Positions 9,932-17,951 of a stretch of DNA of 64,000 nucleotides are shown piece after piece. The position numbers and the translations under genes are program-made. The stretch is from Actinobacteria bacterium HGW-Actinobacteria-2. GTDB taxonomy: Bacteria; Actinomycetota; Actinomycetes; Propionibacteriales; Propionibacteriaceae. The notes beneath the pieces were generated by a model. The model searched no databases, had not been told where the DNA came from, and saw nothing but the letters and a program-made list of their open reading frames with translations. The stretch spans positions 964-64,963 of the forward strand of contig PHEY01000001.1 in the NCBI GenBank assembly GCA_002841335.1, in the 5' to 3' direction. The stretch's first letter is position 1. The number at the start of each line of letters is the position of its first letter.

Positions 9932-10621
9932 ATGGCGCGGGAACTGGCGTGGGACGACATCGCCGACCGGCGGGAGTCCTGGCCGGTTACCCGGCATGAG
10001 GTGCTAGCACGAGGCAATGTCTCCTCCTTCGTGGTCGACACCGTCCAGACCCCTGATGGGGGGTCGATGACCCGGCAGTACCTGCTGCATCCCGGTGCCG
10101 TGGGCGTGATCGCCTGGGACGACGCCGATCGAATCGCCGTGGTGCTGCAGTACCGGCATCCGGTGGCGCACACCCTGATGGAGCCGCCTGCGGGCCTGCT
10201 CGATCAGGACGGTGAGGATCCGCTGCTGGCCGTTCAGCGTGAACTGGCCGAGGAGGCTGGGCTGGCGGCGACCGACTGGCGGGTGCTGGTGGATCTGTTC
10301 ACCACGCCGGGTGGCAACCAGGAGTCGGTCCGGGTCTATCTGGCGCGGCAGCTGTCCGAGGCGCCGGCCCCCGAGGGTTTCGTGGCCGACTCCGAGGAAG
10401 CTCACATGGAGATCGCGTGGGCGCCACGGGCCCAGGTGGTCTCAGCTGTGCTGGCCGGACGGGTGCAGAACCCTGTGCTGGTGGCCGGGGTGATGGCACT
10501 GGAGACCGCCCGCCTTGGCGGACGGTTGCCCGAGTTGCGTCCGGCTGATGCCCCCTGGCCGGCGCGGGACGCCTGGGCTGCGCAGAATCGGGAACTGAAC
10601 GATGTCGGCAACCCCGGCTGA
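9932..10621 (+). CDS. Nudix hydrolase, ADP-ribose pyrophosphatase type
   Basis: A 229-residue Nudix protein. The Nudix box is GEDPLLAVQRELAEEAGL (about residues 92-109), preceded by the PPAGLLD segment typical of ADP-ribose pyrophosphatases and followed by FTTPGGNQESVRVYLA. It probably hydrolyses ADP-ribose or a related nucleoside diphosphate sugar. It lies between pyrG and xerD, as in mycobacteria, and overlaps xerD by 20 nt. Confidence 0.88.
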   Translation: MARELAWDDIADRRESWPVTRHEVLARGNVSSFVVDTVQTPDGGSMTRQYLLHPGAVGVIAWDDADRIAVVLQYRHPVAHTLMEPPAGLLDQDGEDPLLAVQRELAEEAGLAATDWRVLVDLFTTPGGNQESVRVYLARQLSEAPAPEGFVADSEEAHMEIAWAPRAQVVSAVLAGRVQNPVLVAGVMALETARLGGRLPELRPADAPWPARDAWAAQNRELNDVGNPG

Positions 10622-11540
10622 ACGCGCGGTTCGCAGCTTCCTGGATCACCTGGCCGTCGAGCGCGGCGCCTCCGGTCACACCGTGGCCGCGTATCGCCGT
10701 GATCTGGCTCGCTATCTCGACTTCCTGGCCCGTCGGGGCGTGGCCGAACTCAGCGCGGTGACCCCGGCCGAGATCAGTGGCTTCGTGGGTTGGTTGCAGA
10801 CACCGGAGGGCGACCGGGCCGCGTTGTCGGTGACCAGCGCCACCCGGGCATTGTCCGCGGTGCGCTCGCTGCACTCATTTCTGGCCACCGAAGGCGTCAC
10901 CGTCGACAGCGCCGCAGCCGGGGTGCATCCCCCCAAGACACCGCGACGACTGCCCAAGGCGCTCAGCCTCGACCAGGTGCAGGCGGTCCTGGACACCCCC
11001 GACGTCAGCACGCCCGGCGGGCTACGGGACGCCGCCCTGCTCGAACTCCTCTACGGCACCGGCGCCCGGATCTCGGAGGTGCTGGCCATCGACGTGGACG
11101 AAGCCGCCGCGCTGCTGGCCAACCCGGACTCCGGCCTGCGGCTGTTCGGCAAAGGCCGCAAGGAGCGGATCGTGCCGGTCGGGTCCTATGCCCGTACCGC
11201 GATGGAGGCCTGGCTGGTGCGGGGACGTCCGGCGTTCGCCCAGGCGTCGAGTCGGCCTAGTCCGGCGCTGCTGCTGAACAGCCTGGGGCGCCGACTCAGC
11301 CGCCAAAGCGCCTGGCAGATCCTGCACGGCGCCGGTGAGGCCGCGCACCTGGGGGTGGAAATCTCTCCGCACACGCTGCGGCACTCCTTCGCCACGCACC
11401 TGTTGGACGGCGGCGCGGACGTCCGAGTGGTGCAGGAACTGCTCGGTCACGCCTCGGTCACCACCACCCAGATCTACACCTTGGTGACCGCCGAACACCT
11501 GCGTGAGGTGTTCCTTTCGGCACATCCGCGAGCCCGTTGA
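10602..11540 (+). CDS. xerD: Tyrosine recombinase XerD
   Basis: Resolves chromosome dimers at dif with XerC; 312 residues. The N-terminal core-binding (SAM-like) domain is at about 8-95. The catalytic domain has Arg in GARISEVLAID, Lys in FGKGRKERIVP, HTLRHSFATHLL (His and Arg), GHASVTTTQIYT with the His and the nucleophilic Tyr. The catalytic set is complete. The position after pyrG/Nudix and before parA-scpAB is the standard xerD locus. No dif site is visible nearby. Confidence 0.93.
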   Translation: MSATPAERAVRSFLDHLAVERGASGHTVAAYRRDLARYLDFLARRGVAELSAVTPAEISGFVGWLQTPEGDRAALSVTSATRALSAVRSLHSFLATEGVTVDSAAAGVHPPKTPRRLPKALSLDQVQAVLDTPDVSTPGGLRDAALLELLYGTGARISEVLAIDVDEAAALLANPDSGLRLFGKGRKERIVPVGSYARTAMEAWLVRGRPAFAQASSRPSPALLLNSLGRRLSRQSAWQILHGAGEAAHLGVEISPHTLRHSFATHLLDGGADVRVVQELLGHASVTTTQIYTLVTAEHLREVFLSAHPRAR

Positions 11541-11592
11541 CCGAGGGACGGAATGATCGGCGAGCCGGTGAAGACTTGTCGACAAATCCGCC

Positions 11593-11598
11593 TAGGCT
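11593..11598 (+). promoter_or_regulatory. -10 hexamer TAGGCT before parA
   Basis: TAGGCT ends 7 nt before the GTG at 11606. A TTGTCGACAA palindrome lies just upstream (11575-11584). This supports 11606 as the start rather than the in-frame TTG at 11537. Confidence 0.5.
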
Positions 11599-11605
11599 GT
11601 GGGGC

Positions 11606-12517
11606 GTGACCAAGACCAAGACGAAGTCCTCCGAGGCCCTGTTCGAGCAAGACGAGTCTGTCGAGGTCGGTGAGATCGGTCCGACCGGACGTCCCATGCC
11701 GGACTTCCCGGTGCCCAGCGTGCCGGACCCGAGCAAGCCCAAGGACGCCCTGGTCATCGCCATGTGCAACCAGAAGGGTGGCGTCGGAAAGACCACCACG
11801 ACGATCAACCTGGGTGCCGCTCTGGCTGAGACCGGACGCAAGGTGCTGCTGGTCGACTTCGACCCGCAGGGCTCGTTGTCGGTCGGTCTGGGCGTCAACC
11901 CGCACACCCTGGAACTGAGCATCTACAACCTGCTGCTCAACCGCGGCGCGGACATCTCCGACGTGATCCTGCCCACTGTGGTCGAGGGCCTGGATCTGCT
12001 GCCGTCCAACATCGATCTGTCCGCCGCCGAGGTGCAGTTGGTCTCCGAAGTGGCCCGCGAGCAGACCCTCACCCGGGTGCTGTCGAAGGTCAAGCACCAG
12101 TACGACCTGATCCTGATCGACTGTGCGCCTTCGCTCGGTCTGCTGACCGTGAACGCGCTCACCTGTGCCGACTGGGTGCTGATGCCGCTGGAGCTGGAGT
12201 TCTTCGCGCTGCGCGGTATCGCCCTGCTGACCGACACCATCGAAAAGGTTCAGGAGCGGCTCAACCCCGACCTCAAGGTGCTCGGCATCCTGGGCACCAT
12301 GTACGACGCGCGCACCCTGCACAGCCGCGAAGTGCTGGAGCGAGTGGTCTCAGCCTTCGGCGATGTGGTGTTCCACAACGTCATTCGGCGCACGATCAAG
12401 TTCCCCGAGACCACAGTGGCCGGCGAGCCGATCACCACCTACGCGTCGTCCTCTCCGGGCGCCAAGTCGTACCGCATGCTGGCCCGAGAGGTGTTGTACC
12501 GATGCCCAGGCGCGTAA
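11606..12517 (+). CDS. ParA/Soj-family ATPase linked to scpAB
   Basis: A 303-residue ParA ATPase with deviant Walker A CNQKGGVGKTTTTINLG, switch VDFDPQGSLSVGLG and Walker B YDLILIDCAPSLGLLT. A Pro- and acid-rich N-terminal tail of about 45 residues precedes the domain. It heads an overlapping run parA - RHH protein - scpA - scpB - rluB. This is the second, ScpAB-linked ParA of actinobacteria, not the parAB pair near the origin; no parB follows. The likely role is chromosome organisation with the SMC-ScpAB complex (inference from context). Confidence 0.88.
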   Translation: MTKTKTKSSEALFEQDESVEVGEIGPTGRPMPDFPVPSVPDPSKPKDALVIAMCNQKGGVGKTTTTINLGAALAETGRKVLLVDFDPQGSLSVGLGVNPHTLELSIYNLLLNRGADISDVILPTVVEGLDLLPSNIDLSAAEVQLVSEVAREQTLTRVLSKVKHQYDLILIDCAPSLGLLTVNALTCADWVLMPLELEFFALRGIALLTDTIEKVQERLNPDLKVLGILGTMYDARTLHSREVLERVVSAFGDVVFHNVIRRTIKFPETTVAGEPITTYASSSPGAKSYRMLAREVLYRCPGA

Positions 12518-12795
12518 ACCTGCCGGGGACCGATGCATTGTTCCGGCGCACCGACACCGCCGATCCCGAGGTGGTGGCCGGAAGCGGACGAGTTCGGCAC
12601 GAGGAGAAGATCACCGTCTATGTCACCAGCGACGAACTGATCGCCTTGGAGCAGGCTCGTCTGCTGTTGCGCGCCGAGCACGGAGTGGCCGTGGATCGCG
12701 GTCGGATCGTGCGCACCGCGATCGGTTTGGCGGTGGCCGACCTGGCCGCCCGTGGCGCAGAGTCCGACCTGGTCCGTCGGCTCGAAGCGTCGTGA
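12502..12795 (+). CDS. Small ribbon-helix-helix-like protein between parA and scpA
   Basis: 97 residues. It starts at ATG 12502, inside the last 16 nt of parA, and ends in a GTGA overlap with scpA. After a basic/flexible 35-residue N-terminus comes KITVYVTSDELIALEQAR, a beta strand plus helix, then HGVAVDRGRIVRTAIGLAV, the second helix, the order expected of an RHH DNA-binding domain. RHH proteins serve as centromere-binding partners of some ParA ATPases, so this may be the DNA-binding partner of the adjacent ParA. That role is inferred from fold-like pattern and position only. Confidence 0.7.
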   Translation: MPRRVNLPGTDALFRRTDTADPEVVAGSGRVRHEEKITVYVTSDELIALEQARLLLRAEHGVAVDRGRIVRTAIGLAVADLAARGAESDLVRRLEAS

Positions 12796-13658
12796 ATGCC
12801 ACCTCGGCCGGCCCGATCGAGCGCAGTGCCTTCACCGTTTCGCTGACCAACTTCTCCGGTCCGTTCGACCTGTTGCTGCAGCTGATCAGCAAGCACAAGC
12901 TGGACGTCACCGAAGTGGCCCTCTCCCAGGTCACCGACGACTTCATCGCACATATCAAGGCCGCCCAGGCCAGCCAAGGCTCCACGTGGTGGGACCTGGA
13001 TCAGTCCAGTTCCTTCATCGTGATCGCCGCGACCCTGCTCGATCTGAAGGCCGCGCGGCTGTTGCCGTCCGGTGAGGTCGACGATGCCGAGGACCTGGCG
13101 CTGTTGGAGGCGCGCGACCTGTTGTTCGCCCGGCTGCTGCAGTACCGGGCGTTCAAGATCGTCTCGGGCTGGATCTCGGAGACCCTCAATCAACAGGCGC
13201 GGCGCTACCCCCGTCCCGGTGGGCTGGAGGAGCGGTTCGCGAAGCTCCTGCCCGCGCCCACCCTGGACGGCTTCGCCGACGTGATCGCGGCCTTCGCCGC
13301 CCGCGCGATGACGCCGACCGAGCCGACGGTGGTGCCGCTGGCGCACCTGCACATGCCACTGGTGAGCGTGCGTGAACAGGCCGACCTTTTGGTGTCGCGA
13401 TTGCGTGAGCATTCCTCGCTGAGCTTCCGCAGCCTGACCGCAGACGCCTCCGACAAGCTCGTGGTGGTGGCCCGCTTCCTGGCGCTGCTGGAGTTGTTCC
13501 GGGAGCGCGCGGTGACCTTCGAACAGCTGAATCCACTGGGGGAGTTGACGGTGCGCTGGCTGGGAAACGAGATCGACCCCGACGCGATCGGGGCCGAGTT
13601 CGATGCCGCCGACATCCCTGCCGCCCCCGCCGAAACGAATGAGGACGATGATGCCTGA
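12792..13658 (+). CDS. scpA: Segregation and condensation protein A
   Basis: A kleisin that bridges SMC heads; 288 residues. The signature FSGPFDLLLQLISKHKLDVTE is near residue 17 (read in two parts, FSGPFDLLLQL and ISKHKLDVTE), with a following helical region and the C-terminal winged-helix segment LLELFRERAVTFEQ. The frame is open far upstream, but the GTG at 12792 is right at the RHH stop and gives the canonical N-terminus. It overlaps scpB by 8 nt. Confidence 0.93.
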   Translation: MNATSAGPIERSAFTVSLTNFSGPFDLLLQLISKHKLDVTEVALSQVTDDFIAHIKAAQASQGSTWWDLDQSSSFIVIAATLLDLKAARLLPSGEVDDAEDLALLEARDLLFARLLQYRAFKIVSGWISETLNQQARRYPRPGGLEERFAKLLPAPTLDGFADVIAAFAARAMTPTEPTVVPLAHLHMPLVSVREQADLLVSRLREHSSLSFRSLTADASDKLVVVARFLALLELFRERAVTFEQLNPLGELTVRWLGNEIDPDAIGAEFDAADIPAAPAETNEDDDA

Positions 13659-14256
13659 CACCTTTGCGCCCGCGCTGGAGGCCCTGCTGATGCTGGCCAC
13701 CGAACCGGTGAGCGCTGCCGACCTGGCCGAGGCGGTCGGCGAGCCGGAAGCGGCGGTCGACGCCGCACTGGCCGAGTTGGCGGCCTTCTACGACAGCACC
13801 GGACGCGGCTTCGAACTGCGCCACGTCGGCGGCGGCTGGCGCTACTACACCCGCGAGGAGCACGCCGAACTGATCTCCACCTGGCTGTTGGAGGGCCAGC
13901 GGGGGAGCCTCAGCCAGGCGGCATTGGAGACCTTGGCGGTGGTCGCCTACCTGCAGCCGATCAGCCGCGGGCGGGTATCGGCCGTGCGCGGGGTGAACGT
14001 GGACGGCGTGATGCGCACCCTGGCCACCCGCGACCTGATCGAGGAAGTCGGACGCGATCCGGAGACCGGAGCGCGCCTGTTCGCCACCACCGGCTACTTC
14101 CTGGAACGGATGGGGCTGAGCAGCTTGGACGAACTGCCGCCGCTGGCCCCGCATTTGCCGGAGGCCTCCGCGCTGGAAGCCGAGTTGGCCGACCTGGCTG
14201 CGGCTGCGGTGCCCGAATCCCAGGCGGTGCCGCTGGTGGAGGCCGACGATGAGTGA
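13651..14256 (+). CDS. scpB: Segregation and condensation protein B
   Basis: A winged-helix dimer that binds ScpA and completes the SMC condensin; 201 residues from ATG 13651. The family core LSQAALETLAVVAYLQPISR and SAVRGVNVDGVMRTLATR is clear. ATG 13648 is equally in frame; 13651 is preferred because GAGG (13641-13644) is then 6 nt away. It overlaps rluB by 8 nt. Confidence 0.92.
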   Translation: MPDTFAPALEALLMLATEPVSAADLAEAVGEPEAAVDAALAELAAFYDSTGRGFELRHVGGGWRYYTREEHAELISTWLLEGQRGSLSQAALETLAVVAYLQPISRGRVSAVRGVNVDGVMRTLATRDLIEEVGRDPETGARLFATTGYFLERMGLSSLDELPPLAPHLPEASALEAELADLAAAAVPESQAVPLVEADDE

Positions 14257-14980
14257 GGCTGAGGGCGTCCGGCTGCAGAAAGTGCTTGCCGCGGCCGGAA
14301 TCGCGTCGCGCCGAGCAGCGGAAGAACTGATCGACGCCGGCCGGGTCGAGGTGAACGGCCAGGTGGTCGCAGAGCAGGGCATGCGGGTCGATCCCGCCCG
14401 AGACGAGATCCGAGTGGACGGCGCCCGGGTGCCACCGCAGCGCAGCCATCGCTACCTGGTGTTGAACAAGCCGCGCGGCGTGCTGTCGGCGATGGAGGAC
14501 CCGCACGGACGCCCGACCCTGGCGGCCTACGTCCCCGAGGGGGAGCGGCTGTTCCACGTCGGACGCCTCGACGCCGACACCGAAGGCTTGCTGCTGCTGA
14601 CCAACGACGGCGACCTGGCCCAACGGCTGACGCATCCGTCTTATGAGGTCAGCAAGCTGTATCTGGCCGAGGTCGCCGGAAACCTTACCGATGCCACCGC
14701 GTCCAAGCTGCGCAAAGGGATCACCCTCGACGACGGGCCGATCAAGCCTGATCAACTCAGCATCGTCCAACGCACCGACCAGCGCAGCCTGGTGCGGGTT
14801 CGCCTGCACTCGGGCCGTAACCGGATCGTGCGGCGGATGTTCGACGCCGTCTCTCACCCGGTGCGGCGGCTGTCCCGGCTGGCCATCGGGCCGGTGAAGC
14901 TGGGCGACCTCAAGCCCGGTCAGACCCGCGAGCTGAGCCGCGAAGAACTGGGCGAGTTGTTCGATCTGCTGGGGCTGTAA
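14249..14980 (+). CDS. rluB: rRNA pseudouridine synthase (RluB/RsuA family)
   Basis: 243 residues. An N-terminal S4 domain (VRLQKVLAAAGIASRRAAEE) is followed by the pseudouridylate synthase domain with the catalytic Asp in GRLDADTEGLLLLTNDG and the C-terminal RVRLHSGRNRIVRRMF motif. It probably modifies 23S rRNA; RluB, RluE/F and RsuA cannot be separated by eye, and RluB is the usual call after scpB. It is the last gene of the overlapping run from parA. Confidence 0.88.
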   Translation: MSEAEGVRLQKVLAAAGIASRRAAEELIDAGRVEVNGQVVAEQGMRVDPARDEIRVDGARVPPQRSHRYLVLNKPRGVLSAMEDPHGRPTLAAYVPEGERLFHVGRLDADTEGLLLLTNDGDLAQRLTHPSYEVSKLYLAEVAGNLTDATASKLRKGITLDDGPIKPDQLSIVQRTDQRSLVRVRLHSGRNRIVRRMFDAVSHPVRRLSRLAIGPVKLGDLKPGQTRELSREELGELFDLLGL

Positions 14981-15013
14981 GCACGCCTGGTCACTGGACT
15001 GGGCAAGCTTGGG

Positions 15014-15019
15014 TAACCT
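15014..15019 (+). promoter_or_regulatory. -10 hexamer TAACCT before the FKBP-like lipoprotein
   Basis: TAACCT ends 7 nt before the GTG at 15027. This favours 15027 over the in-frame codon at 15009, which would lie upstream of the hexamer. Confidence 0.45.
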
Positions 15020-15026
15020 TGCCGTC

Positions 15027-16019
15027 GTGCTGAATCGTCGTGCTCTTGCTCTGGCTCTGATCCCCGTGTTCGCCCTCGCCGGCTGTGGTGCTCCCGCAGC
15101 GACGTCGACACCGACTCCGAACCCTGGCGCCTCCTCGGTTGTGCCCAGTCCGTCTCCCTCGCCGAGCGCGAGTGTGCCGGTGCGCACGAACCTGGACGGA
15201 ATCAAGGTGAGCGGTGCGTGGGGCAAGCTGCCGAAGGTGACCATCCCCGCGCCGTTCGCGATCGACAAGACTCAGGCCAAGGTGCTGATCGCCGGCAAGG
15301 GGGCCGAGGTCACCGCAGACGGACTGTTCAGCTTCCGCTACTACTTGGCGGCCGGCCCCACCGGTAAGAAGCTGGAGGAGAGCTTCTCCAGCAAGTCCGA
15401 CTTCACCACGACGCTGTCCGGCCTGATCAAGGGCTTCCAGACCACGCTGGTGGGCAAGAAGGTCGGCAGCCGGGTGCTGCTGGCGGTGACCGGGCCGGAC
15501 GGCTACGACTCCCAGGGTGGTTCCCAGGACGGCTCGATCAAGGTGGGCGACACCTTGATCTTCGTGGTCGACATCGTCGGCGCGGCGGTGGCACAGCCCA
15601 GCGGCAAGACCGTCACCCCGCCCGCAGGCCTGCCGACGGTGACCGGCGGTGCGGCCGACAAGCCGACAGTGACAATGCCCGGCACGGCTGCGCCGGCCGC
15701 GATGTCTGCGGTGTCCCTGATCGAAGGTACGGGTGCGAAGGTCGCCAAGGATGACACCATCTACGTGCGCTACGTCGGCTACTCGTGGAAGACCGGAAAG
15801 CTGGTCGACGACCAGTGGACGCCGAATGATGGCCTGCTCAGCTCGACGATCTCCGGCTGGCAGACCGGGCTGCTCGGGAAGCGCGTCGGGTCGCGAGTGC
15901 TGCTGGTGCTGCCACCCAAGGACGGCTACCCACAGGGCAGCAACAACCCGCCGCTGGAGGCCGGGGACACCATCGTCTACGTGATCGACATCCTCTACAC
16001 CTACAAGAAGACGGCCTAA
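15027..16019 (+). CDS. Lipoprotein with two FKBP-type peptidyl-prolyl isomerase-like domains
   Basis: 330 residues. A signal peptide with lipobox LAGC places the acylated Cys near residue 18; a Ser/Thr/Pro linker follows. Two related domains run about 70-190 and 230-330. Each has the FKBP pattern of a G-F/W-Q-T-x-L-x-G-K-x-V-G-S-R-V-L-L core (KGFQTTLVGKKVGSRVLL and SGWQTGLLGKRVGSRVLL), then a DGY loop and a terminal GDT-I-VV/YV-IDI strand. The active-site aromatic set looks diverged, most in the first domain. Likely an extracytoplasmic folding factor. Its stop overlaps the convergent gluQ stop. Confidence 0.8.
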   Translation: MLNRRALALALIPVFALAGCGAPAATSTPTPNPGASSVVPSPSPSPSASVPVRTNLDGIKVSGAWGKLPKVTIPAPFAIDKTQAKVLIAGKGAEVTADGLFSFRYYLAAGPTGKKLEESFSSKSDFTTTLSGLIKGFQTTLVGKKVGSRVLLAVTGPDGYDSQGGSQDGSIKVGDTLIFVVDIVGAAVAQPSGKTVTPPAGLPTVTGGAADKPTVTMPGTAAPAAMSAVSLIEGTGAKVAKDDTIYVRYVGYSWKTGKLVDDQWTPNDGLLSSTISGWQTGLLGKRVGSRVLLVLPPKDGYPQGSNNPPLEAGDTIVYVIDILYTYKKTA

Positions 16020-16912
16020 GCCACCACCCACGGCCCGCGCGGCAGCCGCGTCGGGTCGAAGCGGGGGAGCAGGTCGGTGGGGGTGACCGGTTCGTCAGGT
16101 GCGGCCAGGTCCAATGAGGCCGCCACGCGGGTCAACACCTGAGCGGCGGTTACGCCGCGACCGCGGAGATCGGCCAACGTGACCGCACCGTCGCGTTTGG
16201 CGAGCCGCTGGCCGGCCGCATTCACCGCCAACGGGACGTGCGCATAGACCGGTGCGGTGCCGCCGAGCGCGGCGGCCAGCCAGGCTTGGCGAGGCGCGGA
16301 CTCCAGCAGGTCGTCGCCGCGCACCACCTGATCGACGCCGCTGAACAGGTCATCGACCACCACAGCCAGGTTGTAGGCCGGCGTGCCGTCGTTGCGCAAC
16401 AGGACGAAGTCGTCGACGACTCCGGTCACCTCGCCGTGCAACACATCGATAATCGTGCTCGATGCCCCCTCCGCACGGACACGCAAAGCGGCCGGACGGC
16501 TGGCGGCAAGCTCCGCGCGGCGGGCCGCCGTCAACCGCAGACAGGTCCCCGGATATGGCCGCAATGCCGAGTGCGGCGCCGAGGAGGCTTCGGCGATCTC
16601 CCGCCGCGTGCAGTAGCAGGGATAGGTGTCCAGGCTTGTCACGGCGTCGCGGTAGGCGTCCAAGCGCTGTGACTGCCAGACCACCGCACCGTCGAAATCC
16701 AATCCGAGCGCGGCCAGATCGGCCTGCTGCTGCGCCGCCACGCCGACGGCTGCGGCTACGCGAGCAGTATCGAGGTCCTCGATTCGCAGATGATGTGCCC
16801 GTCCGGTAGAACGTGCGAAAAGCCACGACAACAGCGCCGTCCGCAAGTTGCCTAGATGCAACGCCGAGGTCGGACTCGGTGCGAATCGTCCCGCTCCGCT
16901 GATTGAGGTCAC
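16016..16912 (-). CDS. gluQ: Glutamyl-Q tRNA(Asp) synthetase
   Basis: A 298-residue paralogue of glutamyl-tRNA synthetase lacking the anticodon-binding domain; it attaches glutamate to queuosine-34 of tRNA-Asp. The HIGH-like motif is SALHLGNLRTALLSW, and the KMSKS-like motif RLAKRDGAVTL comes late. Zinc ligands appear as YPCYC and a later YPGTCL, the family CxC...YxxxC pattern. The start is GTG with a GGGAG site upstream. A TAGGCT hexamer about 26 nt upstream on the same strand may be its -10. Confidence 0.9.
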   Translation of the reverse strand: MTSISGAGRFAPSPTSALHLGNLRTALLSWLFARSTGRAHHLRIEDLDTARVAAAVGVAAQQQADLAALGLDFDGAVVWQSQRLDAYRDAVTSLDTYPCYCTRREIAEASSAPHSALRPYPGTCLRLTAARRAELAASRPAALRVRAEGASSTIIDVLHGEVTGVVDDFVLLRNDGTPAYNLAVVVDDLFSGVDQVVRGDDLLESAPRQAWLAAALGGTAPVYAHVPLAVNAAGQRLAKRDGAVTLADLRGRGVTAAQVLTRVAASLDLAAPDEPVTPTDLLPRFDPTRLPRGPWVVA

Positions 16913-17026
16913 CGCGGCTCCCTTCTATCGACGGTTCAGCCTAATGATGCTCGCCGCGTCTGTTCCGATGCGGGGCCCAGGCCCGCTAGCATTCGGGCGA
17001 ACGGTGATCTCGTGACGGGGTGGAAT

Positions 17027-17854
17027 ATGAAGAAATGGGTGGCCATTGCGGCCTCGATAGCGCTGGCTTTCGCCTTCCCGGCGAGCGCGGTCGCCGAAGA
17101 CACACCGCCGCCGAGCGTGGCCGTCGGTGACTTCGCGCAGTACGTCGTGCCCAAGGGTAAGAAGACCACGGTCAAGCCCCAGATCACCACGCAGGGTGCT
17201 GTCATCGTCATGTCAGTGAAGATGACGGTCAAGCATGGCAAGAAGACGGTCGCCAGGAACGCGAATAGCGTCAAGTTGCGTGCCGGCAGCTACCAAGTGA
17301 CCACGACGGTCCAGTGGACGTCGAGCAGCGTGCCGGGGATCAACACCACCGTTGCGACCAAGCCATTGCGAATCTCGACCTTCAGCTCCTCGAAGGCCGC
17401 GAAAGGGATTGTCGCCGCTTTCAACGCTGTTCGGCTGAAGAACGCCGCCATCACCGATTTCATGACCAGGTATGGCCTTGGCCCCTCGGCGATGACCCTG
17501 CACCGCTCCACCACGCTGGACAAGGTCGCCACTTCGTGGGCCAAGAAGTCCGCGAAGAAGCGCAAGTACATCGATCCGGACTGGTCGAAGGTGCCGGCGG
17601 CGTACGAATGGGCGTGGTATCTGCCGATCAGGACCGGGAATCCGTATGTGCCGACGATGAGCCAGGAAGCGACCGAGTGGTTCGCTGATGGCGACGATCC
17701 GATGATGAGCTGCGGAGCACATGCCAGCGGTGACGACGTTGTCGCTGACTGCAGCGACAACGTGGAGGCTCTGTGGTCGAGGCTGGGCGTGGGCTTCGCC
17801 TGGGACAGCAAGGGTTGTCTCTGGGTCGTCCTGATCATCGCGACGCACAAGTAA
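17027..17854 (+). CDS. Secreted protein, diverged CAP/SCP-like domain
   Basis: 275 residues from ATG 17027, which follows a GGGGTGGA ribosome site. MKKWVAIAASIALAFAFPAS is a signal peptide, with likely cleavage after AVA. The middle is a Lys/Thr/Val-rich beta region. The C-terminal half resembles a CAP (PR-1) fold: FNAVRLKNAA, then TLDKVATSWAKK, and at the end RLGVGFAWDSKGCLWVVLI, matching the G-V-G-x-A...G-x-x-Y/W-V-V pattern. Two Cys (MMSCGAH, VADCSDN) could form a disulfide. Standard CAP active-site His residues are not obvious, so the domain call is moderate and function unknown. Confidence 0.6.
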   Translation: MKKWVAIAASIALAFAFPASAVAEDTPPPSVAVGDFAQYVVPKGKKTTVKPQITTQGAVIVMSVKMTVKHGKKTVARNANSVKLRAGSYQVTTTVQWTSSSVPGINTTVATKPLRISTFSSSKAAKGIVAAFNAVRLKNAAITDFMTRYGLGPSAMTLHRSTTLDKVATSWAKKSAKKRKYIDPDWSKVPAAYEWAWYLPIRTGNPYVPTMSQEATEWFADGDDPMMSCGAHASGDDVVADCSDNVEALWSRLGVGFAWDSKGCLWVVLIIATHK

Positions 17855-17951
17855 GGCTCGGGCCCCCGCATCCCTGCGCTCACTGGGCGCGCTGCGGGAG
17901 TCGCTGCGGCAGCGCTGATAATCTCGTGCCCGGCACTGGGAGAACGGAAAA

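Noticed and set aside
10814-10830. PafBC-type motif TTGTCGGTG inside xerD
   Set aside because: No TANNNT follows at the required 8-nt spacing, and the sequence is coding.
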